Below, one piece after another: positions 41,719-50,840 of a stretch of DNA of 64,000 nucleotides (its first letter is position 1; every line of letters starts with the position of its first letter). This DNA comes from Myxococcus fulvus. GTDB taxonomy: Bacteria > Myxococcota > Myxococcia > Myxococcales > Myxococcaceae. The notes below the pieces were generated by a model. The model searched no databases, was not told where the DNA came from, and saw nothing but the letters and a program-made list of their open reading frames with translations. The position numbers and the translations under genes are program-made. The DNA lies in assembly GCF_900111765.1 (NCBI RefSeq), contig NZ_FOIB01000004.1:1-64000 (forward strand), given 5' to 3'.

Positions 41719-43782
41719 CTAGTGCTGGGAGTCCGGCCCCGGATTGGCGGGGGCCTCCTCGTCCGACGACGTGTCCTCGTCCTCCCCACCGTCCGTCTGC
41801 GCGAGGAAGTCATCCAGCGCGCCCACGTCGATGGGCTTGCGGAACACCGCGTCCACCAGGGCCAGATTGGCCCGGTTCTGCCCACGCACGTCCATGCCCG
41901 TGACGATGGCGAGCAGCGCCTGGGGTGACTTCTCGCGCAGCTCGCGCGCCAGCTCCCAACCGCTCATCTCCGGCATCACCGCGTCCAGCAGGGCCGCGTC
42001 GTAGCGGCGCCGGTCCCACATGCCCAACGCCACGGTGGGGTCGTGGGCCACCTGCACCTCGTAGCCCTCCTCCCCCAGCACCTCGGCCATCATCCGCGCG
42101 TTGTCCAAATCATCGTCCACCACCAGCACGCGGCGCGTCTGCTGGAAGCGCCGGGGCGCCGACACCGGGGGCCTCGTCACGCTCTCCGGAGGCGGCGTGG
42201 GCTCGTTCGGCGACTGCACGCGCACCCGGGGCAGTCGCACCACGAACGTCGCGCCGCTCCCCGACGACACGTTCTCCGCCGTCAGCTCGCCGCCCCAGCG
42301 CTGCACCTGCGCGCGCGCCACCGCCAGGTACAAGGACAGCTGCGGCGCGCCCGGGTCCCTCCGGAGCGGGTCGAACAGATGCGACAGCTCCTCCGACGCA
42401 TACGACGGGCCCTGGTCCTGGATGCGCAGCGTGAGCCACGCGGGGCTCTCCTGGCGCGTCGTCACCTTCAGGTGCCCGCCCTCCTCCATCCGGTCCCGCG
42501 CCGCGAGCAGCAGGTTCACCACCAGCTCCCGGAAGAAAGCCGCGTCCGCGCGCACCGCCCCCGGGTCGTGCAGGTCCAGCTCCACGTACACCGGGTGCTC
42601 GCGCTGCTCCAGCTCGCCACGCGCCAGCTCCAGCGACTCGCGCACCGTCTGGTCCACCTTCACGTCGACGGGCCGCTCCTCGGTGCGCTGGACGTTGAAC
42701 TCCTGCAGCCGCGCCACCAGCTCGCCAATCTGCTGCACCGTCTTGTCGAGCGCGTCCAGGTGCTCGGGCTTGTACTCGCGCTGCAACAGGGTGATGCGCA
42801 GCCGCAGCACGTTGAGGAAGTTGTTGAGCGCGTGCGCCGCGCCGCCCGCCAGCTGCCCCAGCGCCTGCTGACGGGTGCGCTGCAACAGCCGCCCCTGCAG
42901 CCGGCGCAGCTCCCCGTACGCGCTCTCCAACGCCTTGGTCTTGTTCGCGGACTCCGTGCGGTCCGTGAAGGTCTGGATGGCGCCCGCGAGCTCGCCCTCC
43001 TCCTCCCACACGGGCGTGGCGCTCATCTCCAGCGTCACCTCGCCGCCGCCGGGGCGCTCCACCACCATCATCACCCCGCGCACCGGGCCCTGCTCCTTCA
43101 GCGCGCGCACGAAGGGCATGTCCGCGACCTTGAAGGGCTCACCCGAGGCGTGCTTCGCGTTCACTTGCGTCAGCACCGGCGAGAGCGTGTTCACCGCGCG
43201 CCCGCCCACCACCGCGCGCATGGGCACGCCTATCAGCCGGCTCACCGGCGGCGTGGCGAAGGACACCGTGCCGTCCACCTCCGCCAGGAGGATGCCCACG
43301 TCCACGTGGTTGAGCACCGACTCCATCACCGCCGCCTCGCGGAAGCGCACCTCCTCCGTCTTCAGGATGCGCGCATACGACGCCTGCGCCGCCGCGTCCC
43401 CCTCCCACACCAGCTCCGCGATGAGCCCGGCGACCTCGGGCTCAATCAGGCCTCCGTGGTGGCGCGCGTAGACGTGCAGCAGCACCGCCTCCAGCGACTT
43501 GAACTCGCGCGTGAGGTCCTCGGACTCGAAGTTCTGCGTGTACCGGTCCGCGCCGTGCGAGCGCGCCACCTCCGGCCACAGCCGCACCGCGTCCTCGCCC
43601 CGGTCCTTGAGCAGCCGCGCCATCTCCCCCACCAGTCGCCGCAGGGGGGCGCGCAAGTCGCGGCCCGGAATCTCCACCTCGTACACTTCCGCGCGCAGAC
43701 GCTTCGCCCACAGGCGCGTCACACGCTCCTGCTCTCCCTGGAGCAGCTCGGACAAGGCTTCGATGGGGTCGAGACGGGCCAC
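41719..43782 (-). CDS. PAS hybrid histidine kinase with intact C-terminal receiver
   Basis: A 687-residue cytoplasmic kinase. Residues 1-130 form a helical RsbRD-like N-terminal domain. A PAS region (about 155-280) is followed by a HisKA with H317 in GGAAHALNNFLN, the type found in NtrB-like kinases. An HATPase domain with RIQDQGP follows (residues 420-530). A receiver fills 555-665 with DDD at VLVVDDDLD, phosphoacceptor D600 in LLDAVMPEMSGW and Lys in VFRKPID. The HATPase N-box reads LLLAARDRM, an unusual form lacking the central Asn. The GTG start at 43782 has no clear ribosome site. Confidence 0.88.
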   Translation of the reverse strand: MARLDPIEALSELLQGEQERVTRLWAKRLRAEVYEVEIPGRDLRAPLRRLVGEMARLLKDRGEDAVRLWPEVARSHGADRYTQNFESEDLTREFKSLEAVLLHVYARHHGGLIEPEVAGLIAELVWEGDAAAQASYARILKTEEVRFREAAVMESVLNHVDVGILLAEVDGTVSFATPPVSRLIGVPMRAVVGGRAVNTLSPVLTQVNAKHASGEPFKVADMPFVRALKEQGPVRGVMMVVERPGGGEVTLEMSATPVWEEEGELAGAIQTFTDRTESANKTKALESAYGELRRLQGRLLQRTRQQALGQLAGGAAHALNNFLNVLRLRITLLQREYKPEHLDALDKTVQQIGELVARLQEFNVQRTEERPVDVKVDQTVRESLELARGELEQREHPVYVELDLHDPGAVRADAAFFRELVVNLLLAARDRMEEGGHLKVTTRQESPAWLTLRIQDQGPSYASEELSHLFDPLRRDPGAPQLSLYLAVARAQVQRWGGELTAENVSSGSGATFVVRLPRVRVQSPNEPTPPPESVTRPPVSAPRRFQQTRRVLVVDDDLDNARMMAEVLGEEGYEVQVAHDPTVALGMWDRRRYDAALLDAVMPEMSGWELARELREKSPQALLAIVTGMDVRGQNRANLALVDAVFRKPIDVGALDDFLAQTDGGEDEDTSSDEEAPANPGPDSQH

Positions 43783-43979
43783 GTTGAAAAGCCAAGGTGT
43801 GCATGGCCGCCCGCCATGGCCACCCGGGCGCCTGCCCGCATGCCTGCCCGAAGAGAGGTGACAGCCAACCCGGTCGGCTGCCCTTCGACGGACCGTTCGC
43901 GGCAGCCGCGCGGATCGCCCCCTGGCGTCCAGGCGAGCCGTTGCACCCGCTCGCGCGTCGGCCCACCTTCCAGGAACGG

Positions 43980-44756
43980 ATGCCCCTCAACGAGCCCATC
44001 AAGAACGACCTCCTGGAGTCGCCATGGCTGTCGCAGCAGGCCATGGCGCAGCTCTTCCGGGGCGAGCTGAGCCGCTCCGACACCTGGCGCACGCGTCTGG
44101 ACACCACCACCAACTGGGCGCTGACGACGACGGCCGCCGTCATCTCGCTCGGCTTCGCGTCGCCACAGAGCTCCCACGTCACCTTCCTCGTCGGCATCTG
44201 GATGGTGGTGTCGTTCCTGCTCGTCGAGGCGCGCCGCTACCGCTACTACGACCTGTGGAACCGGCGGGTGCGCCTGCTGGAGGACGGCTGGTGGGCCCCC
44301 ATGCTGCGCCGCGAGCCGGTGGACCCGGATGCCCTGCGCGAGCTGGCGGTGGAGATGTCCCGGCCGCAAATCCAGCTCTCGCTGCTGTCGGCCATCTCCA
44401 CGCGGCTCAACCGCACCTACGGGCCCATCCTGCTGGTCCTGATGATGACCTGGTTCTTCAAGGTCTACAGCCACCCGAAGCCACCCGAGGACTTCGGTGA
44501 GTTCGTCGCCCGGGCCCACGTGGCGTGGATACCGGGGTTCATGGTCATGACGGTGCTGGCGCTCATCACCATCGGCGCCGCCTACCTGTTCATCTCCTCG
44601 TTCTTCATCCGGGCGCCCCTGGGCGAGCTGCGCACCCGCCCCCGGGGACGACGCGCCGCGCTGTGGGAGTCCTTCTACCGGCCCTACGCCATCCGCCGCA
44701 GGCACCGGCCGACCCGCAGGGCCCCCCGTCGCCCGGACGCGGCGTCCGAGCACTGA
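43980..44756 (+). CDS. DUF2270 family membrane protein
   Basis: A 258-residue inner-membrane protein. The DUF2270 signature LFRGELSRSDTWRTRLDTTTNWA is at residues 25-47. Two membrane spans follow near 50-85 and two more near 145-215. The C-terminus is very basic (RRRHRPTRRAPRRP). The function of DUF2270 is not established. The start is the ATG at 43980 with AGGAA upstream; the frame upstream of it is open but not family-like. It is divergent from the hybrid kinase gene. Confidence 0.87.
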   Translation: MPLNEPIKNDLLESPWLSQQAMAQLFRGELSRSDTWRTRLDTTTNWALTTTAAVISLGFASPQSSHVTFLVGIWMVVSFLLVEARRYRYYDLWNRRVRLLEDGWWAPMLRREPVDPDALRELAVEMSRPQIQLSLLSAISTRLNRTYGPILLVLMMTWFFKVYSHPKPPEDFGEFVARAHVAWIPGFMVMTVLALITIGAAYLFISSFFIRAPLGELRTRPRGRRAALWESFYRPYAIRRRHRPTRRAPRRPDAASEH

Positions 44757-44889
44757 CGCCCCGGCCCTCGCTCGCAGGCCGGGTGGCTCCGAAGGGTTCG
44801 GCGTGCTCATGGCCCCCATGTCCCGGCCTGTCCGGCTGGAAGTTTTCGTTCTTCCGGGAGCGGGGGATTTGTGCTGTGAATCCGCACCC

Positions 44890-45894
44890 ATGGCGAACAC
44901 GCGCACTGTTACGGTCCTCAATGGCGACGGCATCGGCCCCGAGGTGATGGCGGCCACCATTCGCGTCCTCGAGGCGCTCAAGGTTCCCCTCGAGTTCGAG
45001 TACAAGGACGCGGGCACGGAGGTGGTGGCCAAGTACGGCACCAACCTGCCCCACGAGTCGGTGGAGGCGGTGCTGCGCAGCGGCGTCGCGCTCAAGGGCC
45101 CCACGGGCACGGTGGTGGGCGGCGGACTCCCCTCCGCGAACGTCGGCCTGCGCAAGCGGCTGGACCTGTACTCGTCGCTGCGGCCCGTCAAGAGCGTGCC
45201 GAACGTGAAGACGCGCTATGAGAACGTGGACCTGGTGGTGGTGCGCGAGAACACGGAGAGCCTCTACTCCGGCATCGAGCACATCATCGTCCCGGGCGTC
45301 GTCGAGGCGCTGAAGATCATCACCGAGAAGGCCTCCACGCGCATCGCGAAGTTCGCGTTCGAGTACGCGCGCAAGCACGGCCGCAAGAAGGTGACGGCGG
45401 TCCACAAGGCCAACATCATGAAGCTGTCGGACGGCCTGTTCCTGGACTGCTGCCGCAAGGTGGGCCGTGAGTTCCCGGAGATCCACTACGAGGAGGTCAT
45501 CATCGACAACCTCTGCATGCAGCTGGTGAAGGACCCGACGCGCTTCGACGTGATGGTGCTGGAGAACCTGTACGGCGACATCGTGAGTGATTTGTGCGCG
45601 GGTCTGGTGGGCGGCCTGGGCGTGGTGCCCGGCGCGAACATCGGCGAGCGCACGGCGGTCTTCGAGGCGGTGCACGGCACGGCCCCGGACATCGCGGGCA
45701 AGGGCATCGCGAACCCCACGGCGCTGATGATGTCCGCCGTGATGATGCTGGACTACCTGGACATGCGCGACGAGGCCCGCCGGATGGAGAGCGCCATCCA
45801 CAAGGTCTACACCGAGGCCAAGGTCCGCACCGGTGACCTGGGCGGCAACGCCACCACGCGCGAGTTCACCGACGCCATCATCGCCGCGCTGTAG
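44890..45894 (+). CDS. NAD-dependent isocitrate dehydrogenase (isocitrate/isopropylmalate family)
   Basis: A 334-residue beta-decarboxylating dehydrogenase. Isocitrate is oxidised to 2-oxoglutarate in the TCA cycle. Key segments are LNGDGIGPEV, VVRENTESLYSGIEH with the isocitrate-phosphate Ser replaced as usual, THKANIMK-like VHKANIMKL, NLYGDIVSDL with metal Asp residues, and HGTAPDIAGKGIANP. The last has the Asp that favours NAD. Isopropylmalate or homoisocitrate dehydrogenase is possible, but the ESLYSGIEH motif fits isocitrate. The ATG at 44890 is preceded by no strong site. A strong terminator follows. Confidence 0.9.
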   Translation: MANTRTVTVLNGDGIGPEVMAATIRVLEALKVPLEFEYKDAGTEVVAKYGTNLPHESVEAVLRSGVALKGPTGTVVGGGLPSANVGLRKRLDLYSSLRPVKSVPNVKTRYENVDLVVVRENTESLYSGIEHIIVPGVVEALKIITEKASTRIAKFAFEYARKHGRKKVTAVHKANIMKLSDGLFLDCCRKVGREFPEIHYEEVIIDNLCMQLVKDPTRFDVMVLENLYGDIVSDLCAGLVGGLGVVPGANIGERTAVFEAVHGTAPDIAGKGIANPTALMMSAVMMLDYLDMRDEARRMESAIHKVYTEAKVRTGDLGGNATTREFTDAIIAAL

Positions 45895-45918
45895 TCGTCA
45901 CGAAGCCGTGACACCCAG

Positions 45919-45954
45919 AGCCCGGGCCGCCTGTCGAAGGCGCCCGGGCTTTTT
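45919..45954 (+). terminator. intrinsic terminator after isocitrate dehydrogenase
   Basis: AGCCCGGGC (45919-45927) pairs with GCCCGGGCT (45942-45950) around a 14-base loop and is followed by TTTTTC. It is the clearest Rho-independent terminator of the window. Confidence 0.9.
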
Positions 45955-46024
45955 CGTGGGCGCGTGACGAGGTCCGCCAAGCCACGAAGGGGAGCCGCTC
46001 ACGAAGAGCGCGCTCCCGCCTCGT

Positions 46025-46405
46025 TCAGCCCACCGTCACCTTGCGCACGCCGCGCGCCTCGAGCAGCGCGGGGAGCCGCTCGCGCTGGTCGCCCTGGAGC
46101 ACCAGCGTGTCGTCCTCCACCACGCCGCCGCAGCCCAGCGAGTTCTTCAGCGCCTTGAGCCACACCTCGCGCTGGGGCGCGGGCAGCTCCAGGTGCTCCA
46201 CCACGGTGACTTCCTTCCCGCCGCGGCCCTTGCGCTCCATGCGCACCACCGCGCGCGCCGGGCCCTTCGGCTCGGGCTTGCTCGGGGGCGCGGGCGCCAC
46301 CGTTCCCACCGGCAGCTCCTCCCGCTTCGCCGCCAGCGCGGCGAAGGGGTTGTGAAACGGAGCCGGGGGCGCGACAGGCGCGTCCTTCTTGTCACGCTTG
46401 CCCAT
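46025..46405 (-). CDS. SUI1/YciH-like translation initiation factor homologue
   Basis: A 126-residue protein. The C-terminal 75 residues match the SUI1 fold (eIF1; bacterial YciH): VVRMERKGRGGKEVTVVEHL, LKALKNSLGCGGVVEDDTLVLQGDQRE and a closing VRKVTVG. The N-terminal 50 residues are a Pro/Ala/Lys linker. YciH-like proteins bind the 30S subunit and affect start selection. It starts 11 bases after the VKOR-fusion stop and is probably in that operon. The ATG at 46405 has a weak ribosome site. Confidence 0.9.
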   Translation of the reverse strand: MGKRDKKDAPVAPPAPFHNPFAALAAKREELPVGTVAPAPPSKPEPKGPARAVVRMERKGRGGKEVTVVEHLELPAPQREVWLKALKNSLGCGGVVEDDTLVLQGDQRERLPALLEARGVRKVTVG

Positions 46406-46416
46406 GGCGCCCAGGA

Positions 46417-47775
46417 CTAGTGGTTGTGGCCCGCGTGGTCGTCCATCGGCATGGCGCGCGGCGGCGGCAGCACGTCGAACGCGGGCGCGCTCGGGTTGCC
46501 CTCCGCCATCACCAGCGCGTACAGGAACGGCGCGGACGGCATCGCCTGGCGGCCGTTCACCACCACCAGCGGCGTGCCGGTGAAGTGGTAGCGCAGCGCG
46601 TACGACGAGTCCTCCTGCAGCTTCGCCGCCGTGTCCGCGCTCGCGAGGCACGACTCCAGCTGCGAGCGGGACATCGAACCGGACGACGCAATCTCCATCA
46701 CCCGCTCCGTGTCCAACACCGCCTGCGCCGCGAAGAGCTTCTCGCGCAGCTCCCAGAAGTCCGACGCGCCCTCCAGGCAGATCTGCGCCTTCGCCGCCAC
46801 GCACCGCACGGTGGGGGCGTCCGGCCCGCGCCGCTGCATCGCCGGGTTGCACGCGCCATCCAGCGGGAACTGCCGCGCCTCCAGGGACAGCTTGCCCTCC
46901 GGCACGCGCTTCTTGAGCACCGCCAGCTCCTCCACCAACGACTTGCAGTGGGGACACTTGCTGTCGGTCCACTCGACGATCTTCACCGGCGCTGTCGCGG
47001 GGCCATACAGGCGCCGCGCCGGCGCCGCGGCGGGCTTCGGCGTGTCCCGGCGGTACATCGCCAGCGCGTTGGAGATGAACTGCTGCTGGTCCAGCGGCAG
47101 CCCCTTCAGGTACGCCTCCAGCGACGCGGGCGAGCTGTTCGCGCTCGCCGCCCCCGTCGTGGCGCTCGCCGTCGCCTCCGTGGGCGCGGGAGGCAACAGC
47201 GCCCCCGCCTTGGGCGCGGGCGTCGACAGCGAGCGACCCGGCAGGGCCACCGCCACGAACACCAGCACCGTGGCACCCACCGTCCACCCCAGCGCCGGGC
47301 CCCACTCGCCCGCCACGCTCGGCAGCCCCTTGAAGGCCACGCCCGCGATGAGCGCCACCAGCGCGTACGTGCCCAGACACGTGGGGCACACCACGCCCGT
47401 CTGGTAGCTGGCGAAGGCGAACACGAACACCGACACCACACCCGCCAGCGCCGTCAGCTTCAGCCCCTGCGACGCCGGGGCCACCGACTTGCCCGAGCGC
47501 TCGCGCGCCAGGAACACCGCCGACAGCGCCACCACCGTCAGCCCCCACACCAGCCCCAGGCCGGCGACGGGGATGCCGAACAGCTCATGCAACCGGGTGG
47601 CGAAAGGCGAGTTCCACACCGTCTCGCAGTTCACCGTGTCGGACACGCCGCACACGGTGGAACCACCGGCGCGCAGCGTGAGCAACTGGCTCCACTGGAA
47701 GATGGACAGGGCACTCGCGGCCACGCCCAGCACCAGCAGCGCCACGGCGGCCTTGGAGGAAGACTTCGAACTCAT
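46417..47775 (-). CDS. vitamin K epoxide reductase/DsbA-like thioredoxin fusion
   Basis: A 452-residue membrane protein coupling disulfide generation and transfer. The VKOR half (1-180) has five hydrophobic segments, the loop Cys pair C42/C50 and the quinone-site CxxC C130-x2-C133 (VVCPTC). A Pro/Ala/Ser linker (about 180-215) leads to a DsbA-like domain with C274-x2-C277 (SKCPHC) and a cis-Pro region in FTGTPLVVVNG. A His-rich end (DDHAGHNH) may bind metal. It should oxidise exported proteins using quinone. The ATG has GGAG 5 bases upstream and overlaps the cupin stop as ATGA. Confidence 0.93.
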   Translation of the reverse strand: MSSKSSSKAAVALLVLGVAASALSIFQWSQLLTLRAGGSTVCGVSDTVNCETVWNSPFATRLHELFGIPVAGLGLVWGLTVVALSAVFLARERSGKSVAPASQGLKLTALAGVVSVFVFAFASYQTGVVCPTCLGTYALVALIAGVAFKGLPSVAGEWGPALGWTVGATVLVFVAVALPGRSLSTPAPKAGALLPPAPTEATASATTGAASANSSPASLEAYLKGLPLDQQQFISNALAMYRRDTPKPAAAPARRLYGPATAPVKIVEWTDSKCPHCKSLVEELAVLKKRVPEGKLSLEARQFPLDGACNPAMQRRGPDAPTVRCVAAKAQICLEGASDFWELREKLFAAQAVLDTERVMEIASSGSMSRSQLESCLASADTAAKLQEDSSYALRYHFTGTPLVVVNGRQAMPSAPFLYALVMAEGNPSAPAFDVLPPPRAMPMDDHAGHNH

Positions 47776-48098
47776 GCATGCTCCGGGGGCGGGGTCATCA
47801 GGACGAGCAGTCGGGCGGGAGCGGGGCCTTCGTTGGTGACCCCATGCTCGGCGCCCGCGGGGGCGAACACGGCCGCGCCCACGGTGTGGACCTCTTCCTC
47901 GACACCCACGCGGAAGCGGCAGGTGCCCTCGAGGACGACGTAGACCTTGTCGGAGGTCCCGTGGTGGTGCGGCTTCTGGGCCTGCCCGGGCGCCAGGCAG
48001 TAGACATCCAGGAAGAAGCGCTCGGATTGAAAGACGTTGTGCTTCCGGAGCTTCTCCGGGGAGAAGTCCTGGAAGGACGACAGGTGCTTCACATCCAT
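47772..48098 (-). CDS. small cupin-domain protein
   Basis: A 108-residue single cupin barrel. Metal-site motif one is seen as HHHGTSDKVYVVLEG, motif two as AAVFAPAGAEHGVTNEG. The metal and substrate are unknown; many such proteins are isomerases or sensors. The ATG at 48098 has GGAG 11 bases upstream. It is the first gene of the cupin - VKOR/DsbA - SUI1 unit, with a 4-base overlap to the second gene, and is divergent from ygfZ over 38 bases. Confidence 0.85.
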   Translation of the reverse strand: MDVKHLSSFQDFSPEKLRKHNVFQSERFFLDVYCLAPGQAQKPHHHGTSDKVYVVLEGTCRFRVGVEEEVHTVGAAVFAPAGAEHGVTNEGPAPARLLVLMTPPPEHA

Positions 48099-48136
48099 CG
48101 TGGCATTCGCTCCTTCGCCTCTATATAGCGACGGAC
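48099..48136. promoter_or_regulatory. compact divergent promoter region with TATATA
   Basis: Only 38 bases separate the cupin and ygfZ starts. The sequence TATATA at 48122-48127 is self-complementary and could serve as the -10 element for either direction. No convincing -35 hexamer was found on either side. Confidence 0.35.
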
Positions 48137-49213
48137 ATGGAACCGCTGTCGCTGCATTTTCTTCACGAAGAAGCGCGGGGCCGCTTCCTCGAGGTGGGCG
48201 GCCGGGAGGTCGTGGCCGACTACGGGAACGCCGAGGACGCCTACCAGGCCGCCCATGAGGCCGTGGCCCTGCACGATGCCTCCTATCGTGAGGTCCTCCG
48301 AATCACCGGGGAGGACCGGGTCACCTTCCTACATGGAATGGTGACACAGGAGGTGAACAACCTCCCCGTCGGGACCGCAGCCTACGCCGCCCTGGTGAAC
48401 GTGAAGGGGGCCATGGTGGCGGACGCCCGCATCCTCAAACGGGAAGCGGACCTGCTCGTGGACGTGGAGCCCGGCACCGGCGCCAAGGTCCGGGAGTTCC
48501 TGGAGAAATACCTCATCTCCGAGGACGCCGAGCTGCACGAGGCCACGGCCGACCACGGGCTCTTGCGGCTGCTCGGGCCCCGGACGGGCGCGCTGCTCAC
48601 GGCCGTGACGGGCACCGACTTCGCCCCCCTGCCCCACCACGCCACCCGTCCGGGGACGCTGGCCGGGCAGGACGTCCTGCTGGTGGGGAACACCCGGCTG
48701 GAGCCGCACGGGGTGGACGTGTGGGTGCCGCGCGCGGGCCTGGAGGCGGTGTGGCGGGCCCTGAGCCAGGCGGGCGCCGACCTGGGCCTCGAGCCCCTGG
48801 GCTTCGAGACGCTGGAGCTCTTGAGGGTGGAGGCCGGGGTGCCCCGCTACGGGCAGGACATGGTGGACACCACCATCCCCCTGGAGGCGGACCTGGGTCC
48901 GTCCGCCATCTCGTACAACAAGGGGTGCTACATCGGGCAGGAGGTCATCGCCCGGGCCACCTTCCGCGGGCACATGAACCGCAAGCTGACGGGGCTCTTG
49001 CTGGGCGACGTGGAGGCGGCGCCGGGCACGGAGCTGCGCAGGGGTGAGAAGAAGGTGGGCTGGCTCACCAGCGTGGTGCGCTCGCCCGCGCAGGGTGGAC
49101 AGCGGGTGGCCCTGGGGTACGTGCACAAGGACTCGCTGGAGCCCGGCACCGAGCTGACCCTGGCTCAGGGTCCCGCGACGGTGAAGGTGGCCGCCCTGCC
49201 CTTCAAGGGCTGA
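48137..49213 (+). CDS. ygfZ: YgfZ/GcvT-domain folate-binding protein for Fe-S cluster biogenesis
   Basis: A 358-residue tetrahydrofolate-binding protein related to glycine-cleavage T-protein. The diagnostic YgfZ/IBA57 motif KGCYIGQE is present with C264. The N-terminal domain contains ITGEDRVTFLHGMVTQEV and the C-terminal barrel ends near VKVAALPFKG. YgfZ supports repair or assembly of certain [4Fe-4S] enzymes such as MiaB. The full family length is present. The ATG at 48137 is the first start of the frame. Confidence 0.93.
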   Translation: MEPLSLHFLHEEARGRFLEVGGREVVADYGNAEDAYQAAHEAVALHDASYREVLRITGEDRVTFLHGMVTQEVNNLPVGTAAYAALVNVKGAMVADARILKREADLLVDVEPGTGAKVREFLEKYLISEDAELHEATADHGLLRLLGPRTGALLTAVTGTDFAPLPHHATRPGTLAGQDVLLVGNTRLEPHGVDVWVPRAGLEAVWRALSQAGADLGLEPLGFETLELLRVEAGVPRYGQDMVDTTIPLEADLGPSAISYNKGCYIGQEVIARATFRGHMNRKLTGLLLGDVEAAPGTELRRGEKKVGWLTSVVRSPAQGGQRVALGYVHKDSLEPGTELTLAQGPATVKVAALPFKG

Positions 49214-49313
49214 GCACGACAATCCTGTCAGTCGGGCCACGGCTCGCTGACGGGGGTGTCGCGGGCCTCGCGGTGTGTCTGCCCGTGGGGCCCGGACTTA
49301 CGGGCTGTTGAAT

Positions 49314-50840
49314 ATGGAACGGGGATTGCTGTTGGCGCCCCCGCCCATGAAGCCCTCCTCGCTGACCTGGTTGTCCTTCCTCTCTGGCGCCACGGTGATG
49401 GCGTCGGAGATGGCGGCCTCGCGACTGGTGGCGCCCTACTTCGGGAGCAGCACCCCGGTGTGGGCGGCGCTCATCTCCCTGGTGCTGGGCGGGCTGGCGC
49501 TGGGGGCGCACCTGGGCGGGAAGGTGGCGGACCGGGCCGCGAGGCTGGAGCCGCTCCGGGTGGCGCTCGGCGTGGCGGCGCTGATGCTCACGGCGCTGCC
49601 CTTCCTCGCGAGGGTGCTGCTGCCGGGGGCCACGACGGCGGTGATGACGGGCAGGCCGATGGAGGCGATGGGGCGGGTGGCTCTGGTGGTGCTGGTGGCG
49701 ATTCCGCCGCTGCTCGCGCTGGGGGCGGTGGGGCCGTTCCTGGTGCGCGTGGGGTTGGGGGGCGTGACGTCAGCGGGGGCGCACGCAGGAAGGCTGTCGT
49801 CGGCATCCACGCTGGGCAGCATCGTCGGGACGTTGCTCGCGGCCTTCGTGGTGCTGCCGTGGTTGGGCACGGCGCGGGCCATGGCGTGCTTCGCGGGGAT
49901 GCTCGGGCTGACGGCGACGTGGGGGCTGGGGTGGCGGTGGCGCGCGCTGGCGGTGGGGGTGCCCGCGGCGGCGCTGGTGATGGGGACGCATGCGCTGCCC
50001 CGACATCCGCAGGCGCTCGAGGTGGCCGAGTCGCCGCACGCCTTCCTCCAGGTGCTGGAGTCTCCGAGCGGCACGCGCAGCCTGGTCTTCGACGAGGGCT
50101 TCGCGGTGCAGAGCACGTGGTTGCCGGGCCAGCCGGTGCGCGACGAGGTGTTCGCGCACTACCTGCTGACGCCGGCGATGGCGCGCGAGGAGCCTCGGAC
50201 GCCGCGCGTGCTGGTGTTGGGGCTGGGCGCGGGCACGAGCGCGCGCGGGCTGCGGGAGACGTACCCGGGGGCCTACGTGGTGGGCGTGGAGCTGGACGCG
50301 ATGGTGGTGAAGCTGGCGCGCCAGCACTTCGGCCTGGGGACGGAGGTGGAGGTGCACATCGCGGACGCGCGCACGTTCCTGCGTCGGGACACGCGGCGCT
50401 ACGACGCCATCATCGTGGACGCGTTCCGCTTCCCCTACGTGCCCTTCCACCTGACGACGCGCGAGTTCGCCCAGGAGGTGGCGGCGCACCTGGAGCCGGG
50501 CGGCGTGGCGTGCTTCAACGTGGGCCGCTTCCGCGATGAGCGTGCGGTGGTGCGCGCGGTGGGTGGGACGCTGGCCACGGTGTTCCCGCAGGTGCTCGCG
50601 GCGGATGCTCGCAACCACAGCAACACGCTGCTGTTCGCGGGCCCGGAGGGGATGGGGGAGCGGTTGAGCGCGCGGACGTCCTCGCTTCCTCTCTCGCTGC
50701 AGCCCCTGGCGACGCGCGTGGTGGGGGAGCTGCAGCCAGTGGCGTCGGCGCAGCCGCTCACGGATGACCGGGCGCCGGTGGAGATGCTGACGGACGCCAT
50801 CCTCCTCAAGGCGCTGATGGGCTCGGAGGCGCTGCGGTGA
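49314..50840 (+). CDS. fused MFS-like membrane / spermidine synthase-like protein
   Basis: A 508-residue protein. The first 215 residues are about seven membrane spans of the type fused to spermidine synthases (WLSFLSGATVMASEMAASRLVAPYFG). The C-terminal part is a SAM-binding aminopropyltransferase-like domain: VLVLGLGAGTSARGL, VVGVELDAMVV, VHIADARTFL and IIVDAFRFPYVP. The key Asp of spermidine synthases (GGGDG) is not evident in the glycine loop (GLGAGTS), so polyamine synthesis is doubtful and another methyl- or aminopropyl-transfer is possible. The ATG at 49314 is used; 49347 is an alternative. It is coupled to the next gene by GTGA. Confidence 0.87.
   Translation: MERGLLLAPPPMKPSSLTWLSFLSGATVMASEMAASRLVAPYFGSSTPVWAALISLVLGGLALGAHLGGKVADRAARLEPLRVALGVAALMLTALPFLARVLLPGATTAVMTGRPMEAMGRVALVVLVAIPPLLALGAVGPFLVRVGLGGVTSAGAHAGRLSSASTLGSIVGTLLAAFVVLPWLGTARAMACFAGMLGLTATWGLGWRWRALAVGVPAAALVMGTHALPRHPQALEVAESPHAFLQVLESPSGTRSLVFDEGFAVQSTWLPGQPVRDEVFAHYLLTPAMAREEPRTPRVLVLGLGAGTSARGLRETYPGAYVVGVELDAMVVKLARQHFGLGTEVEVHIADARTFLRRDTRRYDAIIVDAFRFPYVPFHLTTREFAQEVAAHLEPGGVACFNVGRFRDERAVVRAVGGTLATVFPQVLAADARNHSNTLLFAGPEGMGERLSARTSSLPLSLQPLATRVVGELQPVASAQPLTDDRAPVEMLTDAILLKALMGSEALR

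Noticed and set aside
41332-41928. 198-residue plus-strand frame in the 41.3-41.9 kb region
   Set aside because: Runs into the antisense of the hybrid kinase receiver domain and has no protein-like features.
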